From: Sporosarcina sp. FSL K6-1508
GTDB taxonomy: Bacteria > Bacillota > Bacilli > Bacillales_A > Planococcaceae
NCBI RefSeq assembly: GCF_038007465.1
Contig: NZ_JBBOXF010000001.1
Coordinates: 1,361,001-1,425,000, forward strand
Length of the DNA: 64,000 nucleotides
Direction: 5' to 3'
Part shown: positions 8,781-17,649 of the stretch, in pieces
Layout: each line of letters begins with the position of its first letter
Position numbering within the stretch: position 1 is the stretch's first letter
Program-made: the position numbers and the translations under genes
The notes under the pieces: generated by a model
What the model was told of the DNA's origin: nothing
The model's database searches: none
The model's input: only the letters and a program-made list of their open reading frames with translations

Positions 8781-9119
8781 ATGGAAACGTTAATAACGAT
8801 ACTCGTTGGAGTGCTTGTAACGGTCGCTGTCTACTTGCTGCTATCTAAAAGTCTGGTTCGAGTCATTTTAGGAACTGCCATCTTGTCGCATGCCGTGCAT
8901 TTGCTATTGATGACAATGGGCGGGCTGAAAAAAGGGGCAGTACCCCTACTAGGTGAAAATGCGGAAAGTTATGTCGATGCCCTTCCCCAGGCGCTTATCC
9001 TGACAGCGATAGTAATCAGTTTCGCGGTGACTTCTTTTTTACTGGTTCTTGCATACCGTACATACAAAGAGACCGGGTCGGACAATCTCGCAGCATTGAG
9101 AGGGTTCAAAGATGAATAA
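8781..9119 (+). CDS. mrpC: Mrp Na+/H+ antiporter subunit C
   Basis: A 112-aa NuoK-like subunit with three membrane helices. The motif LGTAILSHAVHLLLMTMGG and the conserved DALPQALILTAIVIS stretch are typical of MnhC. The ATG lies 3 bases after the mrpB stop, with GAGG upstream inside mrpB, and the gene overlaps mrpD by 8 bases. As part of the antiporter it helps form the ion path next to subunits A and D. Confidence 0.95.
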   Translation: METLITILVGVLVTVAVYLLLSKSLVRVILGTAILSHAVHLLLMTMGGLKKGAVPLLGENAESYVDALPQALILTAIVISFAVTSFLLVLAYRTYKETGSDNLAALRGFKDE

Positions 9120-10596
9120 TATTATAGTTATGCCAATGATTATCCCTTTACTGACAGGGATTTTACTCATATTTCTGCGGCCGTATGTGAAAGTGCAACG
9201 GGTGTTTAGTATTGTTTCTATTGTTGGGCTCATTACAGTCAGTATTATTATTTTGAACCTAATTCAAGCGGATGGTATATTACGGCTTGATTTTGGAGGC
9301 TGGTTGCCGCCCTTTGGGATTTCGTTCGTCGCGGACTCATTTTCTATGCTGCTTGTATTGACAACGGGGATTGTAACGGGAATACTCTTAATCTATGCGT
9401 TCTCGTCGATTGGGCGGGCGCATGAGAATATGTTCTTCTATCCATTCGTTTTTTTCCTTATTGCAGGCGTTAACGGTTCGTTTCTGACGGGTGACCTGTT
9501 CAATTTGTTCGTTTGTTTTGAAGTGATGCTGTTATCTTCTTATGTGCTCATTACACTTGGGGGCAGGAAGGTCCAGCTTGTCGAATCAATTAAATACATA
9601 TCAATAAATGTGCTGTCCTCATGGTTTTTCCTTGTGGGAATTGCATACTTGTACGGTACTGTAGGTACGCTTAATATGGCGCATTTATCAGTACGAATTG
9701 CGGAAGTGGGTCAAGGGCCGCTGTTGACAGTAATTAGCATTATTTTTCTCATTGTATTTAGTTTGAAATCAGGACTGCTTCTTTACTTCTGGTTGCCGGG
9801 GTCATACAGCGCACCGCCGACAGTAGTTGCGGCTTTGTTCGGTGCATTGCTTACGAAAGTTGGTATCTATGCAATGTTTCGCGTATTTACGCTCATTTTT
9901 TATCACGAGCCGGGCGTTACGCATTTGATGATTGGCATAATGGCGGCAATTACGATGATTGGCGGCAGCATTGGTGCAATTGCCTATAATGATATTCGGA
10001 AAATCGTCTCCTATAACGTCGTCATTGCGGTCGGGTTCATACTCGTTGGCCTTGCCGTTTCGACAGAAGTGGCGATTCAAGGGTCTATTTATTACCTTAT
10101 CCACGACATGATTATTAAAGCGTTGTTATTCCTGATCGCAGGGACGATGATCTACTTGACTGGAACCGCACGAATTGAAAAGATGAGTGGGTTGATTCGC
10201 AACTATCCGTTGCTTGGCTGGTTGTTTTTCATCACAATGCTGTCACTTGCCGGTATTCCACCACTTAGCGGGTTCATCGGGAAGGTATACGTTGGACAAG
10301 GAGCGATTGAGGCGGGTGCGTTTGTCTTGCTCGCAATCGCTTTCCTATCCAGTATTTTTGTTTTGTATTCACTTCTGCGTATTTTCCTGAACTGTTTTTG
10401 GGGTGAAACGATTATCAATGAAGATGACGATGTACCGTTAAAAAAGGGGATGCTTATTCCACTTGTCTTATTTGGAATACTGACAATTTTACTGGGAGTT
10501 GGTGCAGAAGGGCTTGCGCCGTACGTTTCGGATGCAGCTCGCACACTGACAAATCCTGATATCTATATAGACGCGGTTTTAAATGGAAACCGCTAA
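9112..10596 (+). CDS. mrpD: Mrp Na+/H+ antiporter subunit D
   Basis: A 494-aa NuoN/NuoM-like membrane protein with about 14 helices, the second proton-channel subunit of the Mrp complex. Key residues are visible: Glu in NLFVCFEVMLLSSY and Lys in SLKSGLLLYFWLPG and ALLTKVGIYAMF. Together with MrpA it is the part related to respiratory complex I. The start is within the end of mrpC, so the two are translationally coupled. A 46-bp spacer, longer than elsewhere in the operon, separates it from mrpE. Confidence 0.95.
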   Translation: MNNIIVMPMIIPLLTGILLIFLRPYVKVQRVFSIVSIVGLITVSIIILNLIQADGILRLDFGGWLPPFGISFVADSFSMLLVLTTGIVTGILLIYAFSSIGRAHENMFFYPFVFFLIAGVNGSFLTGDLFNLFVCFEVMLLSSYVLITLGGRKVQLVESIKYISINVLSSWFFLVGIAYLYGTVGTLNMAHLSVRIAEVGQGPLLTVISIIFLIVFSLKSGLLLYFWLPGSYSAPPTVVAALFGALLTKVGIYAMFRVFTLIFYHEPGVTHLMIGIMAAITMIGGSIGAIAYNDIRKIVSYNVVIAVGFILVGLAVSTEVAIQGSIYYLIHDMIIKALLFLIAGTMIYLTGTARIEKMSGLIRNYPLLGWLFFITMLSLAGIPPLSGFIGKVYVGQGAIEAGAFVLLAIAFLSSIFVLYSLLRIFLNCFWGETIINEDDDVPLKKGMLIPLVLFGILTILLGVGAEGLAPYVSDAARTLTNPDIYIDAVLNGNR

Positions 10597-10642
10597 TCGA
10601 AGAAGGTCCCGTCCAATGGCCGGAAAGAAGAGGTGAAGGTTA

Positions 10643-11125
10643 ATGCCAGCCCAGTTACTGTTGAATTTATTTATAGCCCTGCTTTGGATGCTCTTAATCG
10701 ATGAGGATGAGCTGAAGTTTACGACTTTCTTTGCCGGCTTCCTTGTCGGGATTGGAATCATATTTTTCATGCATCGATTTTTTGGAACACAATTTTACTT
10801 GCGCCGTTTGTATGCAACATTCAAATTGTTATTCATCTTCATATCCGAATTAACCAAATCGAGCATAGTCGTATTGAAACAAATTCTTAGCCCGACGCTA
10901 AAAATAAAACCCGGTATTTTTAAATATGAGACAGTTTTGGAGAGCGATTCAGAAGTGACGATGCTGTCGCTTCTTTTGACGCTGACACCGGGGTCTGTCG
11001 TCATGGAAGTATCGCCAGAAGGAAATGTCCTTTACATTCACGCGATGGACGTCGAACAATCGCGTGAGGGGCTTTTGATGCAACTGCATAATTTTGAAAG
11101 AGCGATCATGGAGGTGACCCGCTGA
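10643..11125 (+). CDS. mrpE: Mrp Na+/H+ antiporter subunit E
   Basis: A 160-aa protein with two N-terminal membrane helices and a soluble C-terminal domain. The blocks LLSLLLTLTPGSVVMEVS and LYIHAMDV are the conserved MnhE core. A strong AGAGGTGAAGG ribosome site precedes the ATG. Its stop overlaps the mrpF start (TGATG). In other Bacillales MrpE is required for normal complex function but is not part of the proton channel. Confidence 0.95.
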   Translation: MPAQLLLNLFIALLWMLLIDEDELKFTTFFAGFLVGIGIIFFMHRFFGTQFYLRRLYATFKLLFIFISELTKSSIVVLKQILSPTLKIKPGIFKYETVLESDSEVTMLSLLLTLTPGSVVMEVSPEGNVLYIHAMDVEQSREGLLMQLHNFERAIMEVTR

Positions 11126-11409
11126 TGATTCAAGCAATGCTGACGACTTCGCTCGTATTATTCTCAATAACGATTGCAATAGCTGTCATACGCATTATTC
11201 TCGGACCTTCGATGCCGGACCGTGTCATCGGGCTCGACATGATTGGTGTAAATCTGATCGCTACAATAGCGGTCATTTCAGTAATAATGAACACGAAAGC
11301 TTTTTTGGAAGTCATCCTTATTTTGGGGATTTTATCATTCATCGGCACAATTGCCTTCTCAAAATTCATCGAGAGGGGTGTTATCGTTGAACGTAAACAC
11401 GATCGGTGA
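11125..11409 (+). CDS. mrpF: Mrp Na+/H+ antiporter subunit F
   Basis: A 94-aa protein with three membrane helices and the MnhF hallmark RIILGPSMPDRVIGLDMIG. It starts in the TGATG overlap with mrpE and ends inside mrpG. The carboxylate in the central helix is conserved in the family. It belongs to the Mrp antiporter; MrpF homologues have been linked to bile salt and Na+ export. Confidence 0.95.
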   Translation: MIQAMLTTSLVLFSITIAIAVIRIILGPSMPDRVIGLDMIGVNLIATIAVISVIMNTKAFLEVILILGILSFIGTIAFSKFIERGVIVERKHDR

Positions 11410-11767
11410 ATTCATCGGCGCATTTTTGATTTTGACAGGCGGGATTGCGAGTGTAATCAGTGTCTTTGGATTGCTTCGGTTGCCTGATGTCTACACGAGA
11501 TCCCATGCTGCAACGAAAAGTTCGACGCTCGCTGTCTTACTAACCTTGTCAGGCGCTTTTATTTACTTTTTGTTCAGCCAACATTTCGTGAGTGTACGCC
11601 TTCTTTTAGGAATTGTTTTCGTCTTTCTAACGGCACCCGTTGCGGGGCATTTGATTGTCCGGGCAGCTTATCGGTCGAACGTGAAACTGGCGGATATCTC
11701 GACTGAGGATGAGTTATATGAGGTTTTGCATAAGGATAAAAAAGAAGAGGACGGGGCTGGCCAATAG
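11387..11767 (+). CDS. mrpG: Mrp Na+/H+ antiporter subunit G
   Basis: A 126-aa protein with three membrane helices and the MnhG motif GLLRLPDVYTRSHAATKSSTLAV. I choose the TTG at 11387 because GAGAGGGG lies 8 bases upstream and the resulting length matches the family; an in-frame codon further up (11351) would add 12 residues that overlap mrpF without a ribosome site. It overlaps mrpF by 23 bases and is the last gene of the operon, followed by a terminator. Confidence 0.93.
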   Translation: MNVNTIGEFIGAFLILTGGIASVISVFGLLRLPDVYTRSHAATKSSTLAVLLTLSGAFIYFLFSQHFVSVRLLLGIVFVFLTAPVAGHLIVRAAYRSNVKLADISTEDELYEVLHKDKKEEDGAGQ

Positions 11768-11788
11768 CGGCTGGCTCGTCTTTTTTTG
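11750..11788 (+). terminator. Terminator of the mrp operon
   Basis: A GC-rich stem with one mismatch and wobble pairs (GACGGGGCTGGCC against GGCTGGCTCGTC) runs into seven T residues. It spans the mrpG stop codon. Confidence 0.7.
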
Positions 11789-11918
11789 TTGAGAGAGTTG
11801 TTGATATGGTTGGTCGCGCAGGGTTTATGATCGAGCAGCCCTTAGGTTAATTTGGAGAAAGAAGGTATTTAAACAAAATAGTAGAATATCATTAAGGAAG
11901 ACGGGGAGGGTATGGAAA

Positions 11919-14300
11919 ATGGTGAAACAGGGGAAACGGATGGGGAAATGGACGAAAGTTCTGTTGTCGGTGTTTGGAGCAATTATCGTTTTGGCTGTTG
12001 CGGCACTAATTTTTGTAAATGTTTACATAGGAAAGTCGAAACCTTTTATTGATGGGGAAGTGACTGTGGCATTTCTGGATGAAGATGTGAAAATTGTACG
12101 AGATGAGTTTGGCGTACCGCATATAACGGCGGAATCGGACGCAGATTTGTACCGGACACAAGGCTATGTTCAAGCCCAAGACCGTTTATTTCAAATGGAT
12201 ATGGCTCGCAGGCAAGCGAGTGGGCGATTATCCGAAGTAGTCGGAGAAGTTGCCGTGGGGACAGATAAGAAATTCCGTGCATTCAGCTTGCGTGCGGCAG
12301 CCGAAGCCTCTTACGACGGATATGGAGATGATGCGAAAAAGGTACTTGGCTGGTATGCGGAAGGCGTCAATGCATTCATTGAGAAGGCGGAACAGGATGG
12401 CAAGTTTCCTTATGAATTCAAGATACTGGGCTACACGCCTGAACCGTGGTCTGAAATCGATTCACTGACGATAGGCAAGTATATGGCCTATGACCTGGGC
12501 GGAAATTGGGACAGCTTGGCAGTCAGGCACTGGGCTTTGAATAATTTCCCGGAAGATTTAGCGCAGGAACTGTTCATTACCTATCCAGAAAATGCGCCAT
12601 CGATTATCGAGGCGAACATTGCGAATCCGGTCGCTGTTGCCGGTCAGTTCGACCCCGATCTAGTACCACCAGAGTTTAACGGCAGTAACAATTGGGTCGT
12701 ATCGGGAGATAAAACAGCTTCAGGATTACCGCTTCTGGCAGATGACCCGCATCTTGGACTCGACACTCCTTCCATCTGGTATCAGATGCATTTGCAGTCA
12801 CCAGGACAAAACGTCAGTGGTGTCATTTTTGCGGGAATCCCAGGCATTATTCTCGGTCATAATGAAAACATTGCATGGGGCGTGACGAACGTCGGGCCTG
12901 ATGTCCAAGATTTATATATTGAAATTCCGAACCCTGATGACCGGACTCAATTTCTCTTTGATGGGGAATGGGAACAGGCTGAAGTGAGAGACGAGACGAT
13001 TTCCGTAAAAGGCGGAGATGATATACCATTTGAAGTGATGGTCACGAGACATGGTCCAATTATTTCGGATATTCTTTACAAGGATGAAGATCCCGAAGCA
13101 TTATTCTCGATGCAATGGACGGCGCTTGAACCGACAAAAGAACTTGAAGCCATAATGAAGATGAACAAGGCTTCCGACTGGGAAAGTTTCGAGTCAGCAT
13201 TAGAAGATTTCCATGCACCAGCACAGAACTTTGTGTTTGCAGCGAATGACGGCACCATTGCTTATAAAGCGAATGGCCGTATTCCAATAAGAAAACAAGG
13301 AGATGCGCAATTGCCTGTACCAGGGGATTCTTCTGACTACGGCTGGACCGGTTACATTCCGTATAATGAATTGCCGCGTGTTGTGAATCCAAAAGAAGGG
13401 TTCATCGCCACAGCGAACAACCAAGTCGTCGATGATTCTTATCCTTATCACATTACAAAACTATGGGCACAGCCCTATCGCTATGAACGGATAGCGGAAG
13501 TGCTTCGCGCAGGGGATAACTTCAAGGCGGAAGATATGATAGAACTACAGATGGATCAGAAAAATTTATATGCCCGCGAGTTTCTGGACGATATGATCGG
13601 CTCGATTGAAGCGGAAGACACCGCCGGGAAGTATGAAGCTCTTGTGAAAATGCTTCGTGAGTGGGATCAATACGATTCCGCAGATGCAGCAGCACCGCTT
13701 GTCTTCCATAAGTGGATAAAACAATTGCCGATCGGCATGTTCAGTGAAGCGATGCCTGAGGACGTTTATAAGCTTCTACCGGGGAAAGGGACAATTACCG
13801 ATCAAATGATGCGAGACGCGTACGCAGGCGAACCAGGAGCCTGGGTAGAGAAGTATGGCGGCGTTGATAAGTGGGTCTTTGATTCATTCGTAACATCGGT
13901 CGAAGATATTGAAGGATTGTTCGGTAATAAGGTTGCGAGTTGGAAGTGGGGAGATTTCCATCAAGTGGAGTTCCCGCACGCCCTGTCAGGTGCCTCTCCA
14001 ATCTTTGAACATTTCTTGAATCCAAAAAAACAGGCAATCGGCGGTTCAAATGTTACCGTCCAGGCGGCCGCATTTAAAGAAGATGGTACTGTGAATCATG
14101 GTGCGCCTTGGCGCTTTGTAGCCGATTTGTCCGATTTGACGAAGGCGAATCATATTGTGGGACCGGGTCAAAGCGGCCACATGAAATCACAATGGTTCCA
14201 TGATCAGGCAGATGATTGGGTGAAAGGTGAGTACCATGAAACCGTTTTGAACGGGGATATTAAAGATGGCCATACATTGATGTTGAAAGCAGGGCGCTAA
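11919..14300 (+). CDS. Penicillin acylase family protein (Ntn hydrolase)
   Basis: A 793-aa precursor of the penicillin G acylase / acyl-homoserine-lactone acylase family (peptidase S45), which cleaves amide bonds after autoproteolysis into two chains. Residues 13-34 form a membrane segment, so the enzyme is exported and probably anchored. The alpha-chain start (VKIVRDEFGVPHITAES) and the nucleophile motif NGSNNWVVSG with Ser256 are visible; Ser256 would become the N terminus of the beta chain. The length fits the family. GGGGAGGG precedes the ATG. The substrate (beta-lactam, AHL or a D-amino-acid amide) cannot be told from sequence. It is probably a single-gene unit. Confidence 0.9.
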   Translation: MVKQGKRMGKWTKVLLSVFGAIIVLAVAALIFVNVYIGKSKPFIDGEVTVAFLDEDVKIVRDEFGVPHITAESDADLYRTQGYVQAQDRLFQMDMARRQASGRLSEVVGEVAVGTDKKFRAFSLRAAAEASYDGYGDDAKKVLGWYAEGVNAFIEKAEQDGKFPYEFKILGYTPEPWSEIDSLTIGKYMAYDLGGNWDSLAVRHWALNNFPEDLAQELFITYPENAPSIIEANIANPVAVAGQFDPDLVPPEFNGSNNWVVSGDKTASGLPLLADDPHLGLDTPSIWYQMHLQSPGQNVSGVIFAGIPGIILGHNENIAWGVTNVGPDVQDLYIEIPNPDDRTQFLFDGEWEQAEVRDETISVKGGDDIPFEVMVTRHGPIISDILYKDEDPEALFSMQWTALEPTKELEAIMKMNKASDWESFESALEDFHAPAQNFVFAANDGTIAYKANGRIPIRKQGDAQLPVPGDSSDYGWTGYIPYNELPRVVNPKEGFIATANNQVVDDSYPYHITKLWAQPYRYERIAEVLRAGDNFKAEDMIELQMDQKNLYAREFLDDMIGSIEAEDTAGKYEALVKMLREWDQYDSADAAAPLVFHKWIKQLPIGMFSEAMPEDVYKLLPGKGTITDQMMRDAYAGEPGAWVEKYGGVDKWVFDSFVTSVEDIEGLFGNKVASWKWGDFHQVEFPHALSGASPIFEHFLNPKKQAIGGSNVTVQAAAFKEDGTVNHGAPWRFVADLSDLTKANHIVGPGQSGHMKSQWFHDQADDWVKGEYHETVLNGDIKDGHTLMLKAGR

Positions 14301-14320
14301 GGCGCCCTGCTTTTGTTTTT
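14289..14320 (+). terminator. Terminator of the acylase gene, stop codon in the loop
   Basis: GCAGGGCGC pairs perfectly with GCGCCCTGC; the TAA stop codon lies in the loop and TTTTGTTTTT follows. It is compact and strong, and places the end of translation inside the hairpin. Confidence 0.88.
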
Positions 14321-14344
14321 GGAGTGCCAGTCAATCATTAACGC

Positions 14345-14818
14345 GTGCCAACCGATCCTATCAGCAGCTAGACCGCTCGTAAACGCAGTCCAACCGCTCA
14401 TACCAGCAGCTAGTCCGCTCATAAACGCGTGCCAACCGATCAAATCAGCAGCAAGCCCGCTCGTAATCACGGGGCAACCGATCCTACCAACAGCCAGACC
14501 GCTCGTAACCGCAATCCAACCGATCCTACCAACAGCTAGATCGCTCATAAACGCGAGCCAACCGATCCTATCAGTAGCCAGACCGCTCGTAAACGCGTGC
14601 CAACCGATCAAATCAGCAGCAAGCCCGCTCGTAACCACGGGGCAACCGATCCTACCAACAGCCAGACCGCTCGTAACCGCAATCCAACCGACCTATCAGT
14701 AGCCAGACCGCTCGTAAACGCGAGCCAACCGATCCTATCAGTAGCCAGACCGCTCGTAAACGCGTGCCAACCGATCCTATCAGTAGCTAGACCGCTCATA
14801 CCAGCTCCCTAACCGCTC
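14345..14818. repeat. 42-bp tandem repeat array (11 units)
   Basis: Eleven units of exactly 42 bp start at 14345, 14387, 14429, 14471, 14513, 14555, 14597, 14639, 14681, 14722 and 14764; only the ninth is 41 bp. Each unit has two half-units built round CCAACCGATCCTATCAG and AGACCGCTCGTAAACGC, so a 21-bp sub-period shows. Units 3-6 and 7-10 form a higher-order duplication of about 168 bp. The 42-bp period leaves long frames open on both strands, but the 1-bp loss in unit 9 breaks them and no ribosome site is present, so I treat it as non-coding. It fills the gap between two convergent genes. Confidence 0.9.
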
Positions 14819-14847
14819 ATAAGCCCGTCACAACCGAATCTAATAAA

Positions 14848-14880
14848 CTAAAAGCGGGACACCAAAGGCGCCCCGCTTTC
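14848..14880 (-). terminator. Terminator of the DmpA-type peptidase gene
   Basis: On the reverse strand GAAAGCGGGG pairs with CCCGCTTTT around a loop and is followed by a T-rich stretch. It overlaps the last bases of the gene and also faces transcription coming through the tandem array. Confidence 0.7.
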
Positions 14881-15916
14881 AATACATATCTTCATGAACC
14901 GGCCATCTATCCACAATACGCCCCAGCCGTCCGGAAGTCTTTTCCGCATGAATCATCGACTGATACACAGCCTCTTCCGTTGCTTCAATCACCGCTTGAA
15001 ATAAGTCGTTCATAATCGGATGATCGTCACGCAGCAGCTCATATGCATCAGTCATATGCGTGCTTTCATGCGGAATCGTGAAGCCGTTCGAAAATGCGAT
15101 GATAATATCACCGCTTCCGTTATGGATATGCGTCCCTGTCCGGGCGAGCCCAATCGATGCTCGTTTAGCGAAGCGCTTCAACTGACGTTCATTCACAGGA
15201 GCATTTGTCGCGACGATAATCATGATTGACCCGTCTGGTTTTATGCAGTCCGCCTCAGACTGTGGAATCGATCCAGTAGCCTTATAGCCATTCTGGTTGA
15301 GCCATTCATCAATCTTGCATTCTCCAACCTTCCCAAAGTTTGTCAGTGTCAACGCACCAACCGTAAAGCTGACGCCGTCTATCTGTACAATTCGAGACGA
15401 TGAGCCAATGCCGCCCTTCATTCCGAAACAGATCATCCCTTTGCCAGCTCCGACGGCTCCTTGTTCAACCGGTCCGGTGTCAGTGTTTTGAATCGCTTCA
15501 ATTGCATGGACAGGCTTTACTTTCATCAGCCGCATGGAGTTCAAATAACTGTCATTGCATTCCCCCACCACGATGTTCAGGGAACTCGTCGAATCACCGA
15601 TCAATGGGTTTTCATTGAGCATATACGATAAAGTACCTTCCAGCACTGCACCGACGCTAAACGTATTGGTTAGCATAATGGGGGATTCAATCACGCCGAG
15701 CTCTTCAATTTGAATCAAGCCCGCTGTTTTTCCGAAGCCGTTTAATACAAAACTGGCTGCCGGCACTTTTTGATCGAAAACGTTTCCGTTATGCGGCAAA
15801 ATTGCAGTGACGCCCGTACACACACAATCACCGGCGTCCAATGATTGTTCCAGCGTTAGGTGCCCAACTTTGACCCCTGGCACGTCTGTTATGGCATTCC
15901 ATTTTCCGCGCAACAT
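14879..15916 (-). CDS. P1 family peptidase (DmpA/BapA-type aminopeptidase)
   Basis: A 345-aa cytosolic enzyme of the DmpA family (peptidase S58), which self-cleaves and then removes N-terminal residues or hydrolyses D-amino-acid amides and beta-peptides. It opens with the family hallmark ITDVPGVKVGH. The Gly-Ser in PDGSIMIIVATNAPV fits the self-cleavage site and nucleophile, and GSGDIIIAFS follows. The ATG at 15916 has AGGGAG 7 bases upstream; an upstream TTG would run into the ribosome site. It follows the usp gene on the same strand with a 22-bp gap, so both may share a transcript. The natural substrate is unknown. Confidence 0.88.
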   Translation of the reverse strand: MLRGKWNAITDVPGVKVGHLTLEQSLDAGDCVCTGVTAILPHNGNVFDQKVPAASFVLNGFGKTAGLIQIEELGVIESPIMLTNTFSVGAVLEGTLSYMLNENPLIGDSTSSLNIVVGECNDSYLNSMRLMKVKPVHAIEAIQNTDTGPVEQGAVGAGKGMICFGMKGGIGSSSRIVQIDGVSFTVGALTLTNFGKVGECKIDEWLNQNGYKATGSIPQSEADCIKPDGSIMIIVATNAPVNERQLKRFAKRASIGLARTGTHIHNGSGDIIIAFSNGFTIPHESTHMTDAYELLRDDHPIMNDLFQAVIEATEEAVYQSMIHAEKTSGRLGRIVDRWPVHEDMY

Positions 15917-15938
15917 GCACTCACTCCCTAAGAGCTTT

Positions 15939-16358
15939 TTATTTAACAATCAAAATCGGTCCAGTCACACGTTTTGCCACTTTATGACTCACACTTCCGA
16001 GCACCATTTCTTGAAAGGAGTTCAGACCTCGGCTGCCGAGAACGACAAGGTCGAATTCACCACTATTGGCAAACTGAATGATAATCGGTCCAGGGTCACC
16101 ATGTTTGATGACAAGTTTATAGGGAATTTCCAATTGCTCGAAAGCCTTTTCGATAGGTATAAGTCGCTTCTTTCGATCGATATGAAGATCATCACTGCCC
16201 GCATTATGGATAACATCTGTACGTGTCCGGTCAAAGTCCAGGACATAGAGGACTTCAACGACCGCTCCGGAGCTCAATCCCGCTAACTGAGCGGCATGTC
16301 TAGCGGCGCGGTGCGAGTTTTCTGAGCCGTCGACCGCAACTAGTATTCGTTTATACAT
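15939..16358 (-). CDS. UspA-type universal stress protein
   Basis: A 139-aa single USP domain. It begins with YKRILVAVDGSENSHRAARHA and ends with the ATP-binding loop LGSRGLNSFQEMVLGSVSHKV, so it is probably an ATP-binding UspA of normal length. GGAGG is 8 bases before the ATG. It directly follows a destroyed SulP-type transporter on the same strand with a gap of about 13 bp. SulP permeases are often paired with a Usp in Firmicutes, so this looks like the surviving partner of a former two-gene operon. Confidence 0.92.
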   Translation of the reverse strand: MYKRILVAVDGSENSHRAARHAAQLAGLSSGAVVEVLYVLDFDRTRTDVIHNAGSDDLHIDRKKRLIPIEKAFEQLEIPYKLVIKHGDPGPIIIQFANSGEFDLVVLGSRGLNSFQEMVLGSVSHKVAKRVTGPILIVK

Positions 16359-16371
16359 TTGAACTCCTCCT

Positions 16372-17547
16372 TCACTTCACATACGGGACGAACAAGCTAT
16401 CGAACAGATGTGCACTTGAAGCATCCAAACCAATCACTTCAATATCGACATGATTCAGATTCAATTAGGCCACTAACTTGTCAACTGCACCTGGGCCTGA
16501 ATAATCCCATATGCGTACTTTCGTAAAGTCTATGACGAGTCGGCTTCCTTCTTTCACATCATCGAAATCATTCATGAAATCTTGTACAGAAGCGAAAAAC
16601 AATTGTCCCCGGATACTATAAATGTTCTGCAAAGTATTGCCGGAGACCTTCTTTTTGACTGTTTTTTGGAGATTTTTGCGGTAAATAAAATTGCACTTAA
16701 AATGGTCCCCGCGAGGCGCTATTTTCAAGTATTTGAATGAAAACCAATCGAATATACCATTACCATAATGGCAGCTAAAACTGGCATAGATATTAACACC
16801 ACCCATTCCCCTAGAACGACGATTAAAAACATAAGAACGATCTCGGCCTCCAGACCGATCATCGAAGCCCCAACCATGCCACCGAAGAAACCAGTAAGCG
16901 GCGATTCCAACAATTCGATAATTGATAACGCCAGTGCCGTCTGAAAGATGATCTTTAGTGTTTCAAAGTTGAAAGGCACGTCAGGAATTAAGAACGTAGG
17001 CAACATTTGTGAAATCGTCCCAAGATTGCCGACATTTAGGGCGTCAATTCCAAACAGCAGAACAACAGCGGTTAAAGATAAAATGGCGACAAGCCTTGCC
17101 GGCACTGCTTAGAACACGTAAGGGAATAAATAAACAATCGCAAGAGTCGCAAGGACAAGTATGTACGTCATGACGGACATGCCAAAAATATATTGGATTT
17201 GTGCACTGAATATTAAGATGGCTAATGCATTGACGAAGCCCATCATAACCGCACGCGGAATGAATTTTATGAACCTTGCAATTTTCAGCATTCCCCATGG
17301 GACTTGTAAAACACCGGTTAAAATAGTGGCTGCAAACAAATACTATATCCATGCTCTTTTAACTAATAACACCATAGCGAGTGCCATCACACCCGTTGCA
17401 GCAGAAATCATTCCCGGTCCTCCGCCGACGAATGCAATAATGACGGCAATGCTGAACAAAGCGTATAAACCAGCCATGTCAGCCTGCCACTCTATACCAG
17501 AAACTAAGGTTGTGTCTATATCGATAAATTCGTATGTCAATGTCTAG
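16372..17547 (-). pseudogene. SulP family anion permease, heavily degraded
   Basis: Pieces of one SulP permease lie in order on the reverse strand. The core from GLYALFSIAVIIAFVGGGPGM runs on through an in-frame TAG (17343-17345, after KRAWI), a second in-frame TAA (17109-17111, after YLFPYVF) and then into ALALSIIELLESPLTGFF. Family-typical segments after that Glu-Ser and after ASMIG are missing. A frameshift near 16760 joins to GIFDWFSFKYLK, several helices are absent, and the STAS domain (RGQLFFASVQDF, DYSGPGAVDKLVA) meets another in-frame stop before its real tail VIGLDASSAHLF, ending at 16372. The N-terminal helices are also eroded. At least three stops, one frameshift and several deletions mean it cannot make a transporter. 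Confidence 0.88.
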
Positions 17548-17559
17548 AAAGTCAATAAC

Positions 17560-17638
17560 AATCAAACGGTCGTTTGATTAGCCTTGCAACTGCAAAGAAC
17601 ATTGCATATACTTAAGTTAATCAAACAATCATTTGAAT
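17560..17638 (+). promoter_or_regulatory. cadC promoter flanked by two CadC-type operators
   Basis: TTGCAA (17584-17589), 17 bases, TATACT (17607-17612) make a good sigma-A promoter. An inverted repeat AATCAAACG-GT-CGTTTGATT lies upstream at 17560-17579. A second, less perfect copy (AATCAAACAATCATTTGAAT) at 17619-17638 reaches the ribosome site. The arrangement fits a metal-responsive ArsR/CadC repressor bound on both sides of its own promoter; released by Cd, Pb or Zn, it would allow cadCA transcription. The promoter and repeats are seen; the regulator is inferred from the adjacent gene. Confidence 0.7.
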
Positions 17639-17649
17639 GAGGTGGGATT

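Noticed and set aside
14297..14812. Open frames of 60-130 aa on both strands through the 42-bp array (14-residue repeats)
   Set aside because: The period of 42 is a multiple of three, so frames stay open by construction. There is no ribosome site, unit 9 has lost one base, and the peptide shows no fold-like pattern.
17044..17547. Separate small membrane protein genes in the SulP region
   Set aside because: The pieces are collinear parts of one SulP permease divided by in-frame stops and a frameshift, so one pseudogene explains them all.
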